A stretch of DNA of 64,000 nucleotides from Levilactobacillus zymae. Its GTDB lineage: Bacteria > Bacillota > Bacilli > Lactobacillales > Lactobacillaceae. The number at the start of each line of letters is the position of its first letter. The first letter of the stretch is position 1. The DNA is taken from the NCBI RefSeq assembly GCF_032190635.1, contig NZ_JAVLAS010000001.1:1922001-1986000 (forward strand), in the 5' to 3' direction. Shown in pieces: positions 38,265-47,540 of the stretch. The translations under genes and the position numbers were made by a program. The notes beneath the pieces were generated by a model. The model saw only the letters and a list, made by a program, of their open reading frames with translations, ran no database searches and was not told where the DNA came from.

Positions 38265-39071
38265 TTATCCACGGTGGAACCAGTTGCTGACGCGATGCCA
38301 GTATCCGGGTTCCTCTTGGTCCTCTAACTTCATCAACGGCACGGTTTCCCCTTCTAAGCGCCGGGCAACGTTCCGGTAGCCTTGCGACGCAGGGTTATCC
38401 GTATCCATGACAATGGGTTCCCCCTTGTTTGAGGTGGTAATCACCGCGTCATCGTCAAAGATAATGCCCAATAACTCGATCCCCAGGTGGTGCGTGATCT
38501 CGTCGATGTCCATCATGGTGCCATCCTGCATCATATTGCGGCGAATCCGGTTGATCAACAACCGTGGTGCTTCCACCAACGGATGTTGTTCCAACAACCC
38601 GACAACTCGATCGGCGTCACGCACCGCTGAGATTTCCGGCGTGGTAACCACGATGGCGGCATCCGCTCCGGCCACGGCATTCATGAACCCCTGCTCAATT
38701 CCGGCGGGGCAATCGATCAGGACGTAGTCATACTTCGGTTTAAGTTCGTCCACGATGGCCTTAACTTGTTCCGGCTTTAACGCCGTTTTATCGGTATTTT
38801 GGGCGGCCGGCAACAGGTAGAGCTTGTCGTCAAACCGCTTATCCTTCACCAAGGCTTGTGGCAACTTAGCCCGGCCCTCCGCCACGTCAACGATGTCATA
38901 GATGATTCGGTTATCCAACCCCAAGACGACGTCGAGGTTCCGTAACCCAATATCCAGGTCCATCAAGCAAACGCGCTTACCCATCAGGGCTAACGCGGTC
39001 CCAATGTTGGCACTGGTTGTGGTCTTACCAACGCCCCCCTTACCAGAGGTGATCACAATTGCTTTTCCCAT
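38265..39071 (-). CDS. minD: Septum-site determining ATPase MinD
   Basis: Protein of 268 residues with the deviant Walker A GKGGVGKTT (about residues 10-18), switch I DLDIGLRNLD, VLIDCPAGIE, and the C-terminal amphipathic membrane-targeting helix. MinD recruits MinC to the membrane so that FtsZ rings do not form near the poles. GGAGG precedes the ATG, and minC ends just upstream. Confidence 0.95.
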   Translation of the reverse strand: MGKAIVITSGKGGVGKTTTSANIGTALALMGKRVCLMDLDIGLRNLDVVLGLDNRIIYDIVDVAEGRAKLPQALVKDKRFDDKLYLLPAAQNTDKTALKPEQVKAIVDELKPKYDYVLIDCPAGIEQGFMNAVAGADAAIVVTTPEISAVRDADRVVGLLEQHPLVEAPRLLINRIRRNMMQDGTMMDIDEITHHLGIELLGIIFDDDAVITTSNKGEPIVMDTDNPASQGYRNVARRLEGETVPLMKLEDQEEPGYWHRVSNWFHRG

Positions 39072-39072
39072 T

Positions 39073-39741
39073 CTAAATTCCTCCGATCCGGTTATAGAGC
39101 TTCGGGTTAATCTTCTTCAACTGTGTCAGATCACCGTAAGACAACACATGGAGATCGTTGACATACGCAATCGTCTGTTGTGAAGCGCTTAACTCGCCGT
39201 TTTCTACAATATCAAATTGTTCCGCAATTCGCACCTGTTGCGCGGTCTGCAAATTCCCCATGACTAATTTTGACTCGTCATCGGGATACCCCGCCTGTAA
39301 GATACCGGCCACGCTGCCCATCGAAAAGATGTTGCCCGTGGTACAGAGCTTGCCGCCCTCATGAATGGTGCCCAAAAACAGGACGTCACCTTGCATCTGA
39401 ACGTCCTGTCCGTTACGAATCACTTTACTCAGTAAGTGAACATTTTCTCGTTCCTTCAGTTGTTGGGCATCCGCAATCGTCATGACGTTCGCCGTAATCT
39501 TGTGGATTTCAAAACGGGGATATTGACCGACTAATTGCTCGATCCGTTGCTTCTCAGCGGCCGTTAAGATGCGATCTTCCGTCAGAACGTCTAACGAAAC
39601 TTGTCCGCCTTCCGTCTGCGAATCCGCCTTTAAATTCTCCAATAATGTTTTCAAATTAATCATGACTTGGTCCAGACTCGCAGATTGCTTGATGACCAAG
39701 TCATAACCGTCTTGCGTTCCACGTAGTACGGCAGCTTGCAT
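39073..39741 (-). CDS. minC: Septum-site determining protein MinC
   Basis: FtsZ inhibitor of 222 residues. The N-terminal domain (VLRGTQDGYDLVIKQSASLDQV) is less conserved. The C-terminal beta-helix domain has HLLSKVIRNGQDVQMQGDVLF, GSVAGILQAGYP and the MinD-contacting segment. The start ATG 39741 follows GAAGGG; a longer frame runs back into mreD. It is cotranscribed with minD. Confidence 0.92.
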   Translation of the reverse strand: MQAAVLRGTQDGYDLVIKQSASLDQVMINLKTLLENLKADSQTEGGQVSLDVLTEDRILTAAEKQRIEQLVGQYPRFEIHKITANVMTIADAQQLKERENVHLLSKVIRNGQDVQMQGDVLFLGTIHEGGKLCTTGNIFSMGSVAGILQAGYPDDESKLVMGNLQTAQQVRIAEQFDIVENGELSASQQTIAYVNDLHVLSYGDLTQLKKINPKLYNRIGGI

Positions 39742-39760
39742 AGCGTTCGTTCCCTTCAAC

Positions 39761-40282
39761 CTATTTTAACCAATTATACACCCAACGAATGGGGAAATAT
39801 AACACGACAAACAGTGCCAAATTTAAAGCCAGCGTAGGCCCTAAGGTCGTGACCAAAAAGGTACTTCCCGCCATACTGGTTAAATGAACCATTCGACTCG
39901 CTAAGTAGCTGAGTGCTTCAACCACGGTGATGTCGATGAAGTAAATCAGCAGGCCACTCAAAAAATTGGGACTAATGTACCCCACTACCAACCGCGTCAG
40001 GTAGATCACCAACGGGAAGATAAAGACGTACACCCCGAAAATTCCGGTGTAGTACAAATCGAAGATGGCCCCGGCCACCGCCGCCCACCGGGCAATTGGC
40101 ACATCGTAACCGTCTTCAAATAAAACGGCACAAATCAACCACAAAACCACTAGGTGACTTACCATAATGGCTGAAGGACGAAACAGCTGAGTGCTAAAAA
40201 CCCGACTGATTGACCCATCAATAAATAACATCAAAAATAAACCGATGGGGAATCCGAACCGTAATTTAGATAATCGGTACAC
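39761..40282 (-). CDS. mreD: Rod shape-determining protein MreD
   Basis: Hydrophobic protein of 173 residues with five or six membrane segments, in the MreD position of mreBCD. The sequence is weakly conserved, as usual for MreD, and the call relies on size, hydropathy, the internal VAGAIFDLYYTGIFGVY stretch and context. GTG 40282 follows GGGGGAC. Confidence 0.88.
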   Translation of the reverse strand: MYRLSKLRFGFPIGLFLMLFIDGSISRVFSTQLFRPSAIMVSHLVVLWLICAVLFEDGYDVPIARWAAVAGAIFDLYYTGIFGVYVFIFPLVIYLTRLVVGYISPNFLSGLLIYFIDITVVEALSYLASRMVHLTSMAGSTFLVTTLGPTLALNLALFVVLYFPIRWVYNWLK

Positions 40283-40294
40283 GCGTCGTCCCCC

Positions 40295-41146
40295 CTATTG
40301 TTTCGTCACAGCAACCGTCACGATGTTTAAATCGCTCAGATCGGTTGCGGGCGTGATGTATAGCTTCGTTGATAGCCCGTAGTCATCACCGCTAGCCTTT
40401 GCCACTTGACCAACGTATAAGCCCTTCGGCGTCACCCCACCGAGACCACTAGTCACAACCTTGTCGCCCTTACTGATCTTCGCCTTAGTCGTAATGTTAT
40501 TCATCGTAATCTGACCCGTATTGGCGTTAAAACCACTGAGCACGCCGTTAACCGTTTTGCCAGACTTGGTGGTAATTTGAACGGCAAACCGGTTCGCCGA
40601 GTCATTATTATCCGTAATCAGTTCTACCTTAGCGTTGGTTTTGTTAACCTCAGCAATCCGACCAACCAATCCCGATCCCGACATAACGGGCATGTTCTTA
40701 ACCACGCCAGCCGATGACCCTTTATTAATCACAACCTGATTTTGCCAAGACGATGGCGTTCGGGTAATCACAGCCGCCGAAATGGCGGAATAATCGGTCA
40801 GTGAATCATTCAACTTAATCTGTTGCTTGAGTTGCTTATTTTCTTTGGCTAAGGTTTGATCACGAACCTTAGTCTGGGCCAGCTCACTGACCTGCTTTTT
40901 TAATTGCTGGTTTTCTTGATAGGTGTTGAGAAGCTCTGAAATCGAACTTACGGAGCCACTTAAGCCGTTCGCGGGCAAAGCCACTACCCGATCGGCCAGG
41001 CCAACAATGTCGTTACCGAACTGCTGAATCAGCGGTGGTGTCGAGCGCTTATTCCGAACCGCGACGGACACCGTCATCAAAGCAAAGCTAACAATCAAGC
41101 AAACAATGATGATCACCAGTCGCCGATTGAAAGAAAATTTCTGCAT
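40295..41146 (-). CDS. mreC: Rod shape-determining protein MreC
   Basis: Protein of 283 residues with a short cytoplasmic N terminus, one transmembrane helix (about 10-30), a coiled coil (about 65-110) and a beta-rich extracytoplasmic domain with VITRTPSSWQNQVVINKGSSAGV and GLVGRIAEV. It scaffolds the elongation complex outside the membrane. A hairpin separates it from mreB. GGAGG precedes the ATG. Confidence 0.94.
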   Translation of the reverse strand: MQKFSFNRRLVIIIVCLIVSFALMTVSVAVRNKRSTPPLIQQFGNDIVGLADRVVALPANGLSGSVSSISELLNTYQENQQLKKQVSELAQTKVRDQTLAKENKQLKQQIKLNDSLTDYSAISAAVITRTPSSWQNQVVINKGSSAGVVKNMPVMSGSGLVGRIAEVNKTNAKVELITDNNDSANRFAVQITTKSGKTVNGVLSGFNANTGQITMNNITTKAKISKGDKVVTSGLGGVTPKGLYVGQVAKASGDDYGLSTKLYITPATDLSDLNIVTVAVTKQ

Positions 41147-41210
41147 GTTTGACCTCCATCTTGTTTATCCGGTTACCCAACGGTGACGGACTAACCGGTA
41201 ACAATAAAGA

Positions 41211-41232
41211 AGCGGGAAGCTGCCTTCCCGCT
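41211..41232 (-). terminator. Intra-operon hairpin between mreB and mreC
   Basis: Stem AGCGGGAAG / CTTCCCGCT with a tetraloop, followed on the minus strand by a weak T-rich tract (TTCTTTATTG). It is probably a partial terminator or processing site. Confidence 0.5.
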
Positions 41233-41237
41233 AGTCC

Positions 41238-42242
41238 CTATTTTTTCTTCATGACATCGATACTCTTTAAGGACTCACCGGTACCGGCCGCCACGCAATC
41301 CAGCGGATCATTTGCGATGGAAACGGGAACCTTGGTAGCGTCAGCAATCACTTCGGATAAGTTTTTAAGGAGCGCACCGCCACCCGTCAACACAATCCCG
41401 TGATCGATCACGTCGGCGGCAATTTCAGGCGACGTTTCTTCCAACGTTTCCTTAATGGCCGTAATGACACTTTGAACGGGTTCTTGGATCGCCTTGGCCA
41501 CGTCAACCGCGGAGACTTCCACGGCCTTAGGTAAGCCAGTAACTAAATCGCGACCCCGAATCGTGGCGCCTTCGATCTTAGCTGCGTCCTCAACGGAAGC
41601 AGACCCGATGTCCATCTTCAGTTTTTCCGCCGTCCGCTCACCAATCAAAAGATTGAAGTTCGTCCGCACGTACGTCGCGATGGCGTCATCCAACTTGTCA
41701 CCAGCCACTCGAATAGAGCGACTAGAAACGATCCCTCCGAGAGAAATGGTGGCAACGTCGGTGGTCCCACCACCCATATCAACGACCATGCTCCCGGTAG
41801 GATCCATGACGGGTAACCCGGCACCAATCGCCGCAGCAAATGGTTCTTCAATCACGTAAGCGTCACGTGCACCGGCGACCCGCGTTGCATCAATCACGGC
41901 CCGTTTTTCAACTTCCGTGACACCGCTAGGGACACAAACCATCACGTAAGGCTTACCACCAGAACGGCCAACCGTCTTTTCGATGAAGTATTTCATCATG
42001 GCAACCGTGGTATCGTAATCCGCGATGACCCCATCCTTCATGGGCCGAATGGCCACGATGCTAGCAGGCGTCCGCCCAATCATTGCCCGTGCGTCTTCAC
42101 CAACGGACACAATTTCCCCAGACTTTGTGTTCTTGGCGACAACGGAAGGTTCGCGCAGAACGATTCCCTTACCGTCAACGTAGACAATCGTATTGGCGGT
42201 ACCCAAATCGATTCCAATATTTTTCGTTCCTAATCCGAACAC
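41238..42242 (-). CDS. mreB: Rod shape-determining actin homolog MreB
   Basis: Protein of 334 residues with the actin-fold signatures: phosphate 1 [35 protein letters not shown] (phosphate 2) and the adenosine motif [12 protein letters not shown]. MreB filaments orient lateral wall synthesis. GTG 42242 is about ten bases after AAGGG and directly precedes [13 protein letters not shown]. It is first in the mreBCD-minCD operon. Confidence 0.96.
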   Translation of the reverse strand: MFGLGTKNIGIDLGTANTIVYVDGKGIVLREPSVVAKNTKSGEIVSVGEDARAMIGRTPASIVAIRPMKDGVIADYDTTVAMMKYFIEKTVGRSGGKPYVMVCVPSGVTEVEKRAVIDATRVAGARDAYVIEEPFAAAIGAGLPVMDPTGSMVVDMGGGTTDVATISLGGIVSSRSIRVAGDKLDDAIATYVRTNFNLLIGERTAEKLKMDIGSASVEDAAKIEGATIRGRDLVTGLPKAVEVSAVDVAKAIQEPVQSVITAIKETLEETSPEIAADVIDHGIVLTGGGALLKNLSEVIADATKVPVSIANDPLDCVAAGTGESLKSIDVMKKK

Positions 42243-42308
42243 TGTGTTTCATCCCTTCATTGTCAACAAAATTATTAATGGATTTTTGTCTTATTCATTG
42301 ATAGACGT

Positions 42309-42317
42309 ATTATAACA
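42309..42317 (-). promoter_or_regulatory. Promoter of mreB
   Basis: Minus strand extended -10 TGT-TATAAT (hexamer 42309-42314), about 65 bases before the GTG start. A small ACGTG/CACGT dyad overlaps the -35 area, and the -35 itself is weak. Confidence 0.6.
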
Positions 42318-42461
42318 TACCTATCTACGTGAAAACACGTCGTCACCGATAAGAATACCGAACTTTACAGCAGAAAGAAATAGCAAAGAGTGATTTTAAT
42401 TAGATTTTAAGACTTCAACTCATTCTCCCGGCAGCTCGCGGTTTATAGACCCTTTAAATGG

Positions 42462-43787
42462 TTAATTTTCCGCGGGGGTGTCCTTAAAGTAATGCCGAAC
42501 CTCCGAGATAAAGTATAGTGACCCCGTCAGCAGCAGCAAATCCTCGGCCGACATGGTCCCCAGCGCCTGTTTTAACGCCGCGGGCCAGTTGGGGGCCATG
42601 GTCATCCGCTGGGACTGCGCCGCCGCGGCCTCCAACTCGGTAGGGGTCGCCGCACTCCGCTTGCCCGGCCCGCTGAACTGCGTCACGATCAAATGCACGT
42701 TGGGCACGGTTAGTAAGGTCTGCACCATTTGCGCATATTGCTTATCCGCCAGGACGGCCAGCACGATATAAACGTCGTTGGTCGCGAAGTGTTGCCGCAG
42801 CAATTGCGCCAACTCCACCATGGCCGGCTCGTTATGCGCCCCGTCAATGGCAATTAGCGGTTGGTTATTTAACCGTTCAAACCGTCCCGGCCACGCCGTA
42901 TGGGCCAAGCCCTGCCGGATCACGGCCGTGGTCGTGTTGAGTCCTTGTGAACGCTGATAGGTCACAAACGCACTCAGGGCCGTCGCGGCGTTGTCGATCT
43001 GGTAGGCGCCCAACAAGTCAATCTGTAAATGGGCCAATTTCAGCGTCCCATACTGGTAGGCAAAGCGCTCCCCCCACTGGGCCGCGGGCTGATTGGTCAC
43101 CTGAAAGTCTCGGCCCAAAGCAACCACTTGAGTGTGCTTTTCCGCCGCGGTCCGGTCCATCACGGCCAAAGCATCCGGAGACAGGCGCCCACACACAACG
43201 GGCACGTTGGGCTTAATGATGCCCGCCTTTTGGGCCGCAATCTTCGGAATCGTGTCGCCCAAGATCTTCATGTGGTCCATGCCGATGGTGGTGATCACCG
43301 AGACCAGCGGCGTAATGATGTTGGTCGAATCGTACAGACCGCCCAGCCCGACTTCGACCACCACCACGTCGACCGGGTGGGTGGCGAAGTAGCAAAACAT
43401 CAGGGCCGTGTCGATTTCAAATTCGGTGGGACCCTTCTCGGCCAGCTCGGCGTCTAGCTGTTGCACGATGGGTTGGACCCGATTGACCAGGTCAATCAGC
43501 TCCGCATCGCTAATGGGCTGCCCGTCGCAACTGATCCGTTCGTTGAACCGGGTGATAAACGGTGAGGTAAAGGTCCCCACAGTGTTTCCCGCGGCCATTA
43601 AGAGGTCGCGTAAGAAGGCCACGGTGGACCCCTTTCCGTTGGTCCCCGCCACGTGAATCATCTTTAGGTGTTCCTGGGGATTCCCTAACAGTTCCATGAA
43701 GTGCCGCATCCGCCGTAACGTCGGGGCCTTTTTAAACTGATCGCGGCCGTGAATGAAGCGCAATGCTTCGGCATACGTTGTAATCAA
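42462..43787 (-). CDS. folC: Folylpolyglutamate synthase / dihydrofolate synthase
   Basis: Enzyme of 441 residues of the Mur ligase fold: P-loop HVAGTNGKGSTVAFL (about residue 48), TSPFITRFNERI, VEVGLGGLYDSTN, the metal-binding TTIGMDHMKILGDT and IDGAHNEPAM in the C-terminal domain. It adds glutamates to folates. The start is TTG 43787 after GGGAGG. It is monocistronic as far as visible, with its own candidate promoter after the valS terminator. Confidence 0.93.
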   Translation of the reverse strand: MITTYAEALRFIHGRDQFKKAPTLRRMRHFMELLGNPQEHLKMIHVAGTNGKGSTVAFLRDLLMAAGNTVGTFTSPFITRFNERISCDGQPISDAELIDLVNRVQPIVQQLDAELAEKGPTEFEIDTALMFCYFATHPVDVVVVEVGLGGLYDSTNIITPLVSVITTIGMDHMKILGDTIPKIAAQKAGIIKPNVPVVCGRLSPDALAVMDRTAAEKHTQVVALGRDFQVTNQPAAQWGERFAYQYGTLKLAHLQIDLLGAYQIDNAATALSAFVTYQRSQGLNTTTAVIRQGLAHTAWPGRFERLNNQPLIAIDGAHNEPAMVELAQLLRQHFATNDVYIVLAVLADKQYAQMVQTLLTVPNVHLIVTQFSGPGKRSAATPTELEAAAAQSQRMTMAPNWPAALKQALGTMSAEDLLLLTGSLYFISEVRHYFKDTPAEN

Positions 43788-43820
43788 AACTACTACCTCC
43801 CGCTAAATTCTCTGTGTTTC

Positions 43821-43850
43821 AGTGTAGCAGATTTTAGGCTAAACCGTTAA
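43821..43850 (-). promoter_or_regulatory. Candidate promoter of folC
   Basis: Minus strand TTAACG (43845-43850), 18-base spacer ending TGC, TACACT (43821-43826). Confidence 0.45.
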
Positions 43851-43854
43851 CGCC

Positions 43855-43896
43855 AAAAAGTCCCCGTCGCTGGTTGGCACCAGAAACGGGGACTTT
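43855..43896 (-). terminator. Terminator of valS
   Basis: Stem AAAGTCCCCGT / ACGGGGACTTT followed on the minus strand by TTTTT. Confidence 0.82.
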
Positions 43897-43948
43897 CTAT
43901 GGTTAATGAGCTAACTAGGGGCCGCTTCCGCCCCAGTCAACCATTCAT

Positions 43949-46615
43949 TTAAAGTTGCGCTTTGATTTCGGCTAGCCGGTCCTGCGTAGCGGCCAACTTC
44001 TTTTGGTTGTCCGCTTGCTTTTCGCGTTCAGCATTGACCACGTCTTCGGGCGCGTTAGCCACGAACCGGTCGTTACCAAGTTTCTTCGTGGCCCGTTGAA
44101 CTTCGGCCGTGTACTTGGCGACTTCCTTGTCCAGACGTGCCACTTCTTCCTTGAGGTCCACCAGTTCGGCTAACGGCACGGAAATTTCGGCCGACGTGAT
44201 GACCGCCGTCATGGCCAACTTCGGTGCGACCAAGTCAGCCCCGATTTCCAAGGCCTTGGGGTGCACGAACCGGTCGATGTAGTCGCGGTTATTGTCAAAG
44301 ACGGCCTGTAACTTGGCATCACTAGTCTTGATCTGCAAATCGATCGGCGTGGACATTGGTGCGTTGGCTTCGGCCCGAATGTTCCGAACCGCCTTGATCA
44401 AGTCGATCAGACTGGTCATGTCACTTTCCGCCGGGGCGTCGTCAAAGTCGGGGTGGTCCACCGGATAGGCGGCCGTAACCAGCGACTTACCGTCATGCGG
44501 CATCGCCTGCCAGATAGCTTCCGTGACGAACGGCATGATTGGCTGTAAGAGCCGCAACGTCTGGTCTAAGACGTAGGCTAACAGGTCTTGCTTAACGGCC
44601 TTCGCCGCCGCATCATCACCGGTCAGCACGCTCTTACTCATTTCGATGTACCAGTCACAAAAGTCGTTCCAGATGAAGTTGTATAAGGCCCGGCCCGCTT
44701 CACCGAAGTCGAACTTGTCGAACATCTCGGTCACGTGCTTGACCGTGGCGTTCAAACGACTCAAGATCCACTTGTCGGTCAGGTCCCATTGGTCCTTAGC
44801 GGGAACGACCGGTTTCGTGTCCGCTCCTAGGTTCATGATCACGAAACGACTAGCGTTCCAGATCTTATTAATGAAGTTCCAAGCCGCATCCATCTTCTTG
44901 TAGCTGAAGCGGACGTCTTGGCCGGCCGTCGATCCGGTCGACAGGAACCACCGTAACGCATCGGCTCCGTACTTTTGGATGACGTCCATGGGATCGATTC
45001 CGTTACCCAGGGACTTACTCATCTTGCGGCCCTCTTCGTCCCGAATCAATCCGTGTAACAGCACGTGTTTGAACGGCCGTTTGCCGGTGAATTCGAGGCT
45101 TTGGAAGATCATCCGGGAAACCCAGAAGAAGATGATGTCGTAACCGGTGACCAGGGTGTTAGTCGGGAAGTAGCGTTGGTAATCGGCGCTATTTTCGTCC
45201 GGCCAACCCATGGTCCCAAACGGCCACAGGGCACTGGAGAACCAGGTGTCCAAGACGTCTGGGTCGCGGTCCCAGTTTTCGGGATCCTTCGGGGCGGTCT
45301 CGCCGACGTAGATCTCGCCGGTCTGCTTGTGGTACCAGGCCGGAATCTGGTGACCCCACCAGAGTTGCCGTGAGATGACCCAGTCGTGGGCGTTATCCAT
45401 CCATTGCATGAAGGTGTGTTCGAACCGCTTTGGCACGAAGTCCACGGCGTTATCACCCTTTTGGTTTGCCATGGCCTTTTCGGCGAGTGGCTGCATCTTC
45501 ACGAACCATTGCGTGGATAAGCGCGCTTCGACTTGCACCCCGGTCCGTTCGGAATGCCCAACGGAATGGACAATCGGGTCGACCTTCAGCAGTAAGCCCT
45601 GTTCATCGAGGTCGGCCACCATGGCCTTGCGGGCCTCGAACCGGTCCATGCCGTTGTACTTGCCGGCCTTTTCGTTCATGCTGGCGTCTTCGTTCATGGT
45701 GTTGATCCGTTCCAGATTATGCCGGTTGCCGACTTGGAAGTCGTTCGGGTCGTGGGCGGGCGTGATCTTCACCATCCCAGTCCCAAATTCGGGATCCACG
45801 TACTGGTCCGCGATGATCGGGATTTCCCGGTTGGCTAACGGCAAGATGACCTTGGTGCCCACCAGTTCCTTGTACCGGTCGTCACTCGGGTTAACGGCCA
45901 CGGCCGTGTCCCCCATCATGGTTTCCGGCCGCGTCGTGGCAATTTCAATGTAGTGCTTGCCGTTAAAGGTTTGGTCCTTGTCGGCAAACGGGTACTTGAC
46001 GTGGTAGAAGGCCCCCTTGTCATCCTTATGAATCACTTCGATGTCGGATAACGCGGTCCGGGCTTGCGGATCCCAGTTAATAATGTATTCGCCCCGGTAG
46101 ATCAGACCTTGCTTATACAGGGCCACGAAGACCTTCTTGACGGCGTCGGAGAACCCTTCGTCCAGGGTGAACCGTTCGCGTGAATAGTCTAACGACAAGC
46201 CCATCTTGGCCCATTGTTGGTGAATGGTGTCGGCGTATTCGTCCTTCCATTCCCAGACCTTCTTGATGAATTCTTCCCGGCCTAAATCGTAACGCGAGAT
46301 GCCTTGTTCTCGCAGCTTGGCTTCCACCTTCGCCTGCGTGGCGATACCGGCGTGGTCCATCCCCGGTAACCACAGGGTGTCGTAGCCCTGCATCCGCTTT
46401 TGTCGGATCAACATATCCTGTAACGTGGTGTCCCAGGCGTGGCCCAAGTGGAGTTTCCCGGTCACGTTCGGTGGCGGTAATACGATGGAATACGGTTTGG
46501 CCTGCGGGTCGCCGCTGGGTTTAAAAACATCTTGGTCTAACCAAGTCTGATACCGGCCCGCTTCAACGGCGGTCGGGTCATACTTCGTCGGCATTTCTAC
46601 TGGCTTGTCTGCCAT
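43949..46615 (-). CDS. valS: Valyl-tRNA synthetase
   Basis: Class I synthetase of 888 residues with the HIGH-type motif in [13 protein letters not shown] (about residue 45), the CP1 editing domain ([15 protein letters not shown]), the WW..H binding region, KMSKS in [12 protein letters not shown], and a C-terminal coiled coil. The start is ATG 46615, ten bases after AAGGA. An ATG three codons earlier overlaps that site. It is controlled by a T-box with a GTA specifier. Confidence 0.97.
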   Translation of the reverse strand: MADKPVEMPTKYDPTAVEAGRYQTWLDQDVFKPSGDPQAKPYSIVLPPPNVTGKLHLGHAWDTTLQDMLIRQKRMQGYDTLWLPGMDHAGIATQAKVEAKLREQGISRYDLGREEFIKKVWEWKDEYADTIHQQWAKMGLSLDYSRERFTLDEGFSDAVKKVFVALYKQGLIYRGEYIINWDPQARTALSDIEVIHKDDKGAFYHVKYPFADKDQTFNGKHYIEIATTRPETMMGDTAVAVNPSDDRYKELVGTKVILPLANREIPIIADQYVDPEFGTGMVKITPAHDPNDFQVGNRHNLERINTMNEDASMNEKAGKYNGMDRFEARKAMVADLDEQGLLLKVDPIVHSVGHSERTGVQVEARLSTQWFVKMQPLAEKAMANQKGDNAVDFVPKRFEHTFMQWMDNAHDWVISRQLWWGHQIPAWYHKQTGEIYVGETAPKDPENWDRDPDVLDTWFSSALWPFGTMGWPDENSADYQRYFPTNTLVTGYDIIFFWVSRMIFQSLEFTGKRPFKHVLLHGLIRDEEGRKMSKSLGNGIDPMDVIQKYGADALRWFLSTGSTAGQDVRFSYKKMDAAWNFINKIWNASRFVIMNLGADTKPVVPAKDQWDLTDKWILSRLNATVKHVTEMFDKFDFGEAGRALYNFIWNDFCDWYIEMSKSVLTGDDAAAKAVKQDLLAYVLDQTLRLLQPIMPFVTEAIWQAMPHDGKSLVTAAYPVDHPDFDDAPAESDMTSLIDLIKAVRNIRAEANAPMSTPIDLQIKTSDAKLQAVFDNNRDYIDRFVHPKALEIGADLVAPKLAMTAVITSAEISVPLAELVDLKEEVARLDKEVAKYTAEVQRATKKLGNDRFVANAPEDVVNAEREKQADNQKKLAATQDRLAEIKAQL

Positions 46616-46655
46616 AATGGTCATATCCTTTCTCTTTGCCGGTCACAATGGCACG

Positions 46656-46895
46656 AAAAAAAGCTTCGTCCTAATCTTACATTAGGACGAAGCTGCCTTC
46701 GCGGTACCACCTAAATTGGGCGTTTAAGCCCCACTTATCTTCGTTGTTAACGGAGTGTGCTCCGGTACCGACCTACTTATTCGTTCAGTCGATCAGCTCA
46801 CAAGTTACTTTCCCGGTGACCGCTTCACCACGTCCCAGCACCCGTGGTTCTCTGTCTCAAGTCATCACCGTTACTCTCTTGCTCACAGCTAGTTA
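46656..46895 (-). promoter_or_regulatory. T-box leader of valS
   Basis: Minus-strand leader with core AGGTGGTACCGCG (46700-46712; variable base U, fitting A73 of tRNA-Val). The terminator has a perfect 14-bp stem (46662-46675 with 46681-46694) and a T run. In Stem I the duplex GGTGA/TCACC is followed by GGGAAA-GTA-A and the basal CTTGT. GTA (46806-46808) is a Val codon. This leader is a calibration point for the His leaders. Confidence 0.92.
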
Positions 46896-46901
46896 CTCTG
46901 T

Positions 46902-46930
46902 AGTGTACCCAATTTTAAGCTAAGCGTCAA
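46902..46930 (-). promoter_or_regulatory. Promoter of valS, overlapping the tpx 3' end
   Basis: Minus strand TTGACG (46925-46930) lies within the last codons of tpx; 17-base spacer; TACACT (46902-46907). Confidence 0.7.
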
Positions 46931-47429
46931 CTCGTGGCACTAACTTTTCGAGGGCCGTCAACGCGGCTAAGTAATCGGGTTCTTCGGACTGTTCAATCAC
47001 GACCTGCCGGTAAACGATCTTGCCGGTCTTATCAATGATCCAAATGGACCGCGCCAGGTTGCCGGCGTTGGGCACGTATAACCCGGTTTCGTACCCGAAG
47101 GACAACTCTTCATCGGATAACAGGTCCACATTTTGGACCCCTTCGGCCGCACACCAACCGGTCTGTTCCGTCACGGAATTATTCGACACCGTATAGAACT
47201 TGGCCGCCGGATAATGGTCCGCCTGTTGGACAAATTTACGCGTTTGCAACGTGCAAACCGGGGTATCTAAATCGGGAACGACACTGATTAGGCTCACCTG
47301 ACCAATCAGATTGGCCGTCTTCACCTTGTTATTCTGTTGATCAAACAGCTTAAACTTAGGTAATTGATCCCCTACTTCGGGGAGATTGCCCGCTAAGGCC
47401 ATCTTCTTACCGAGTCTCGTGACTTCCAC
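46920..47429 (-). CDS. tpx: Thiol peroxidase (atypical 2-Cys peroxiredoxin)
   Basis: Protein of 169 residues with the peroxidatic Cys in VVPDLDTPVCTLQTRKF (about residue 60) and the resolving Cys in TGWCAAEG (about residue 94), the Tpx spacing. It reduces peroxides using thioredoxin. GTG 47429 is eight bases after AAGGAG; a GTG three codons earlier overlaps it. The C-terminal codons hold the -35 of the valS promoter. Confidence 0.93.
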   Translation of the reverse strand: MEVTRLGKKMALAGNLPEVGDQLPKFKLFDQQNNKVKTANLIGQVSLISVVPDLDTPVCTLQTRKFVQQADHYPAAKFYTVSNNSVTEQTGWCAAEGVQNVDLLSDEELSFGYETGLYVPNAGNLARSIWIIDKTGKIVYRQVVIEQSEEPDYLAALTALEKLVPRVDA

Positions 47430-47540
47430 ACAGATCACTCCTTAATGTTTAACCGGTCGTGACCGGCTATTAAGTCAATTATGACGCAGAGAGCGTCTAA
47501 AAAACAAGTAATTTGTAGGATAAATTCTCGGTTTTTTCCC

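Noticed and set aside
47429..47438. Upstream GTG as the tpx start
   Set aside because: It overlaps the AAGGAG site; the GTG at 47429 has proper spacing.
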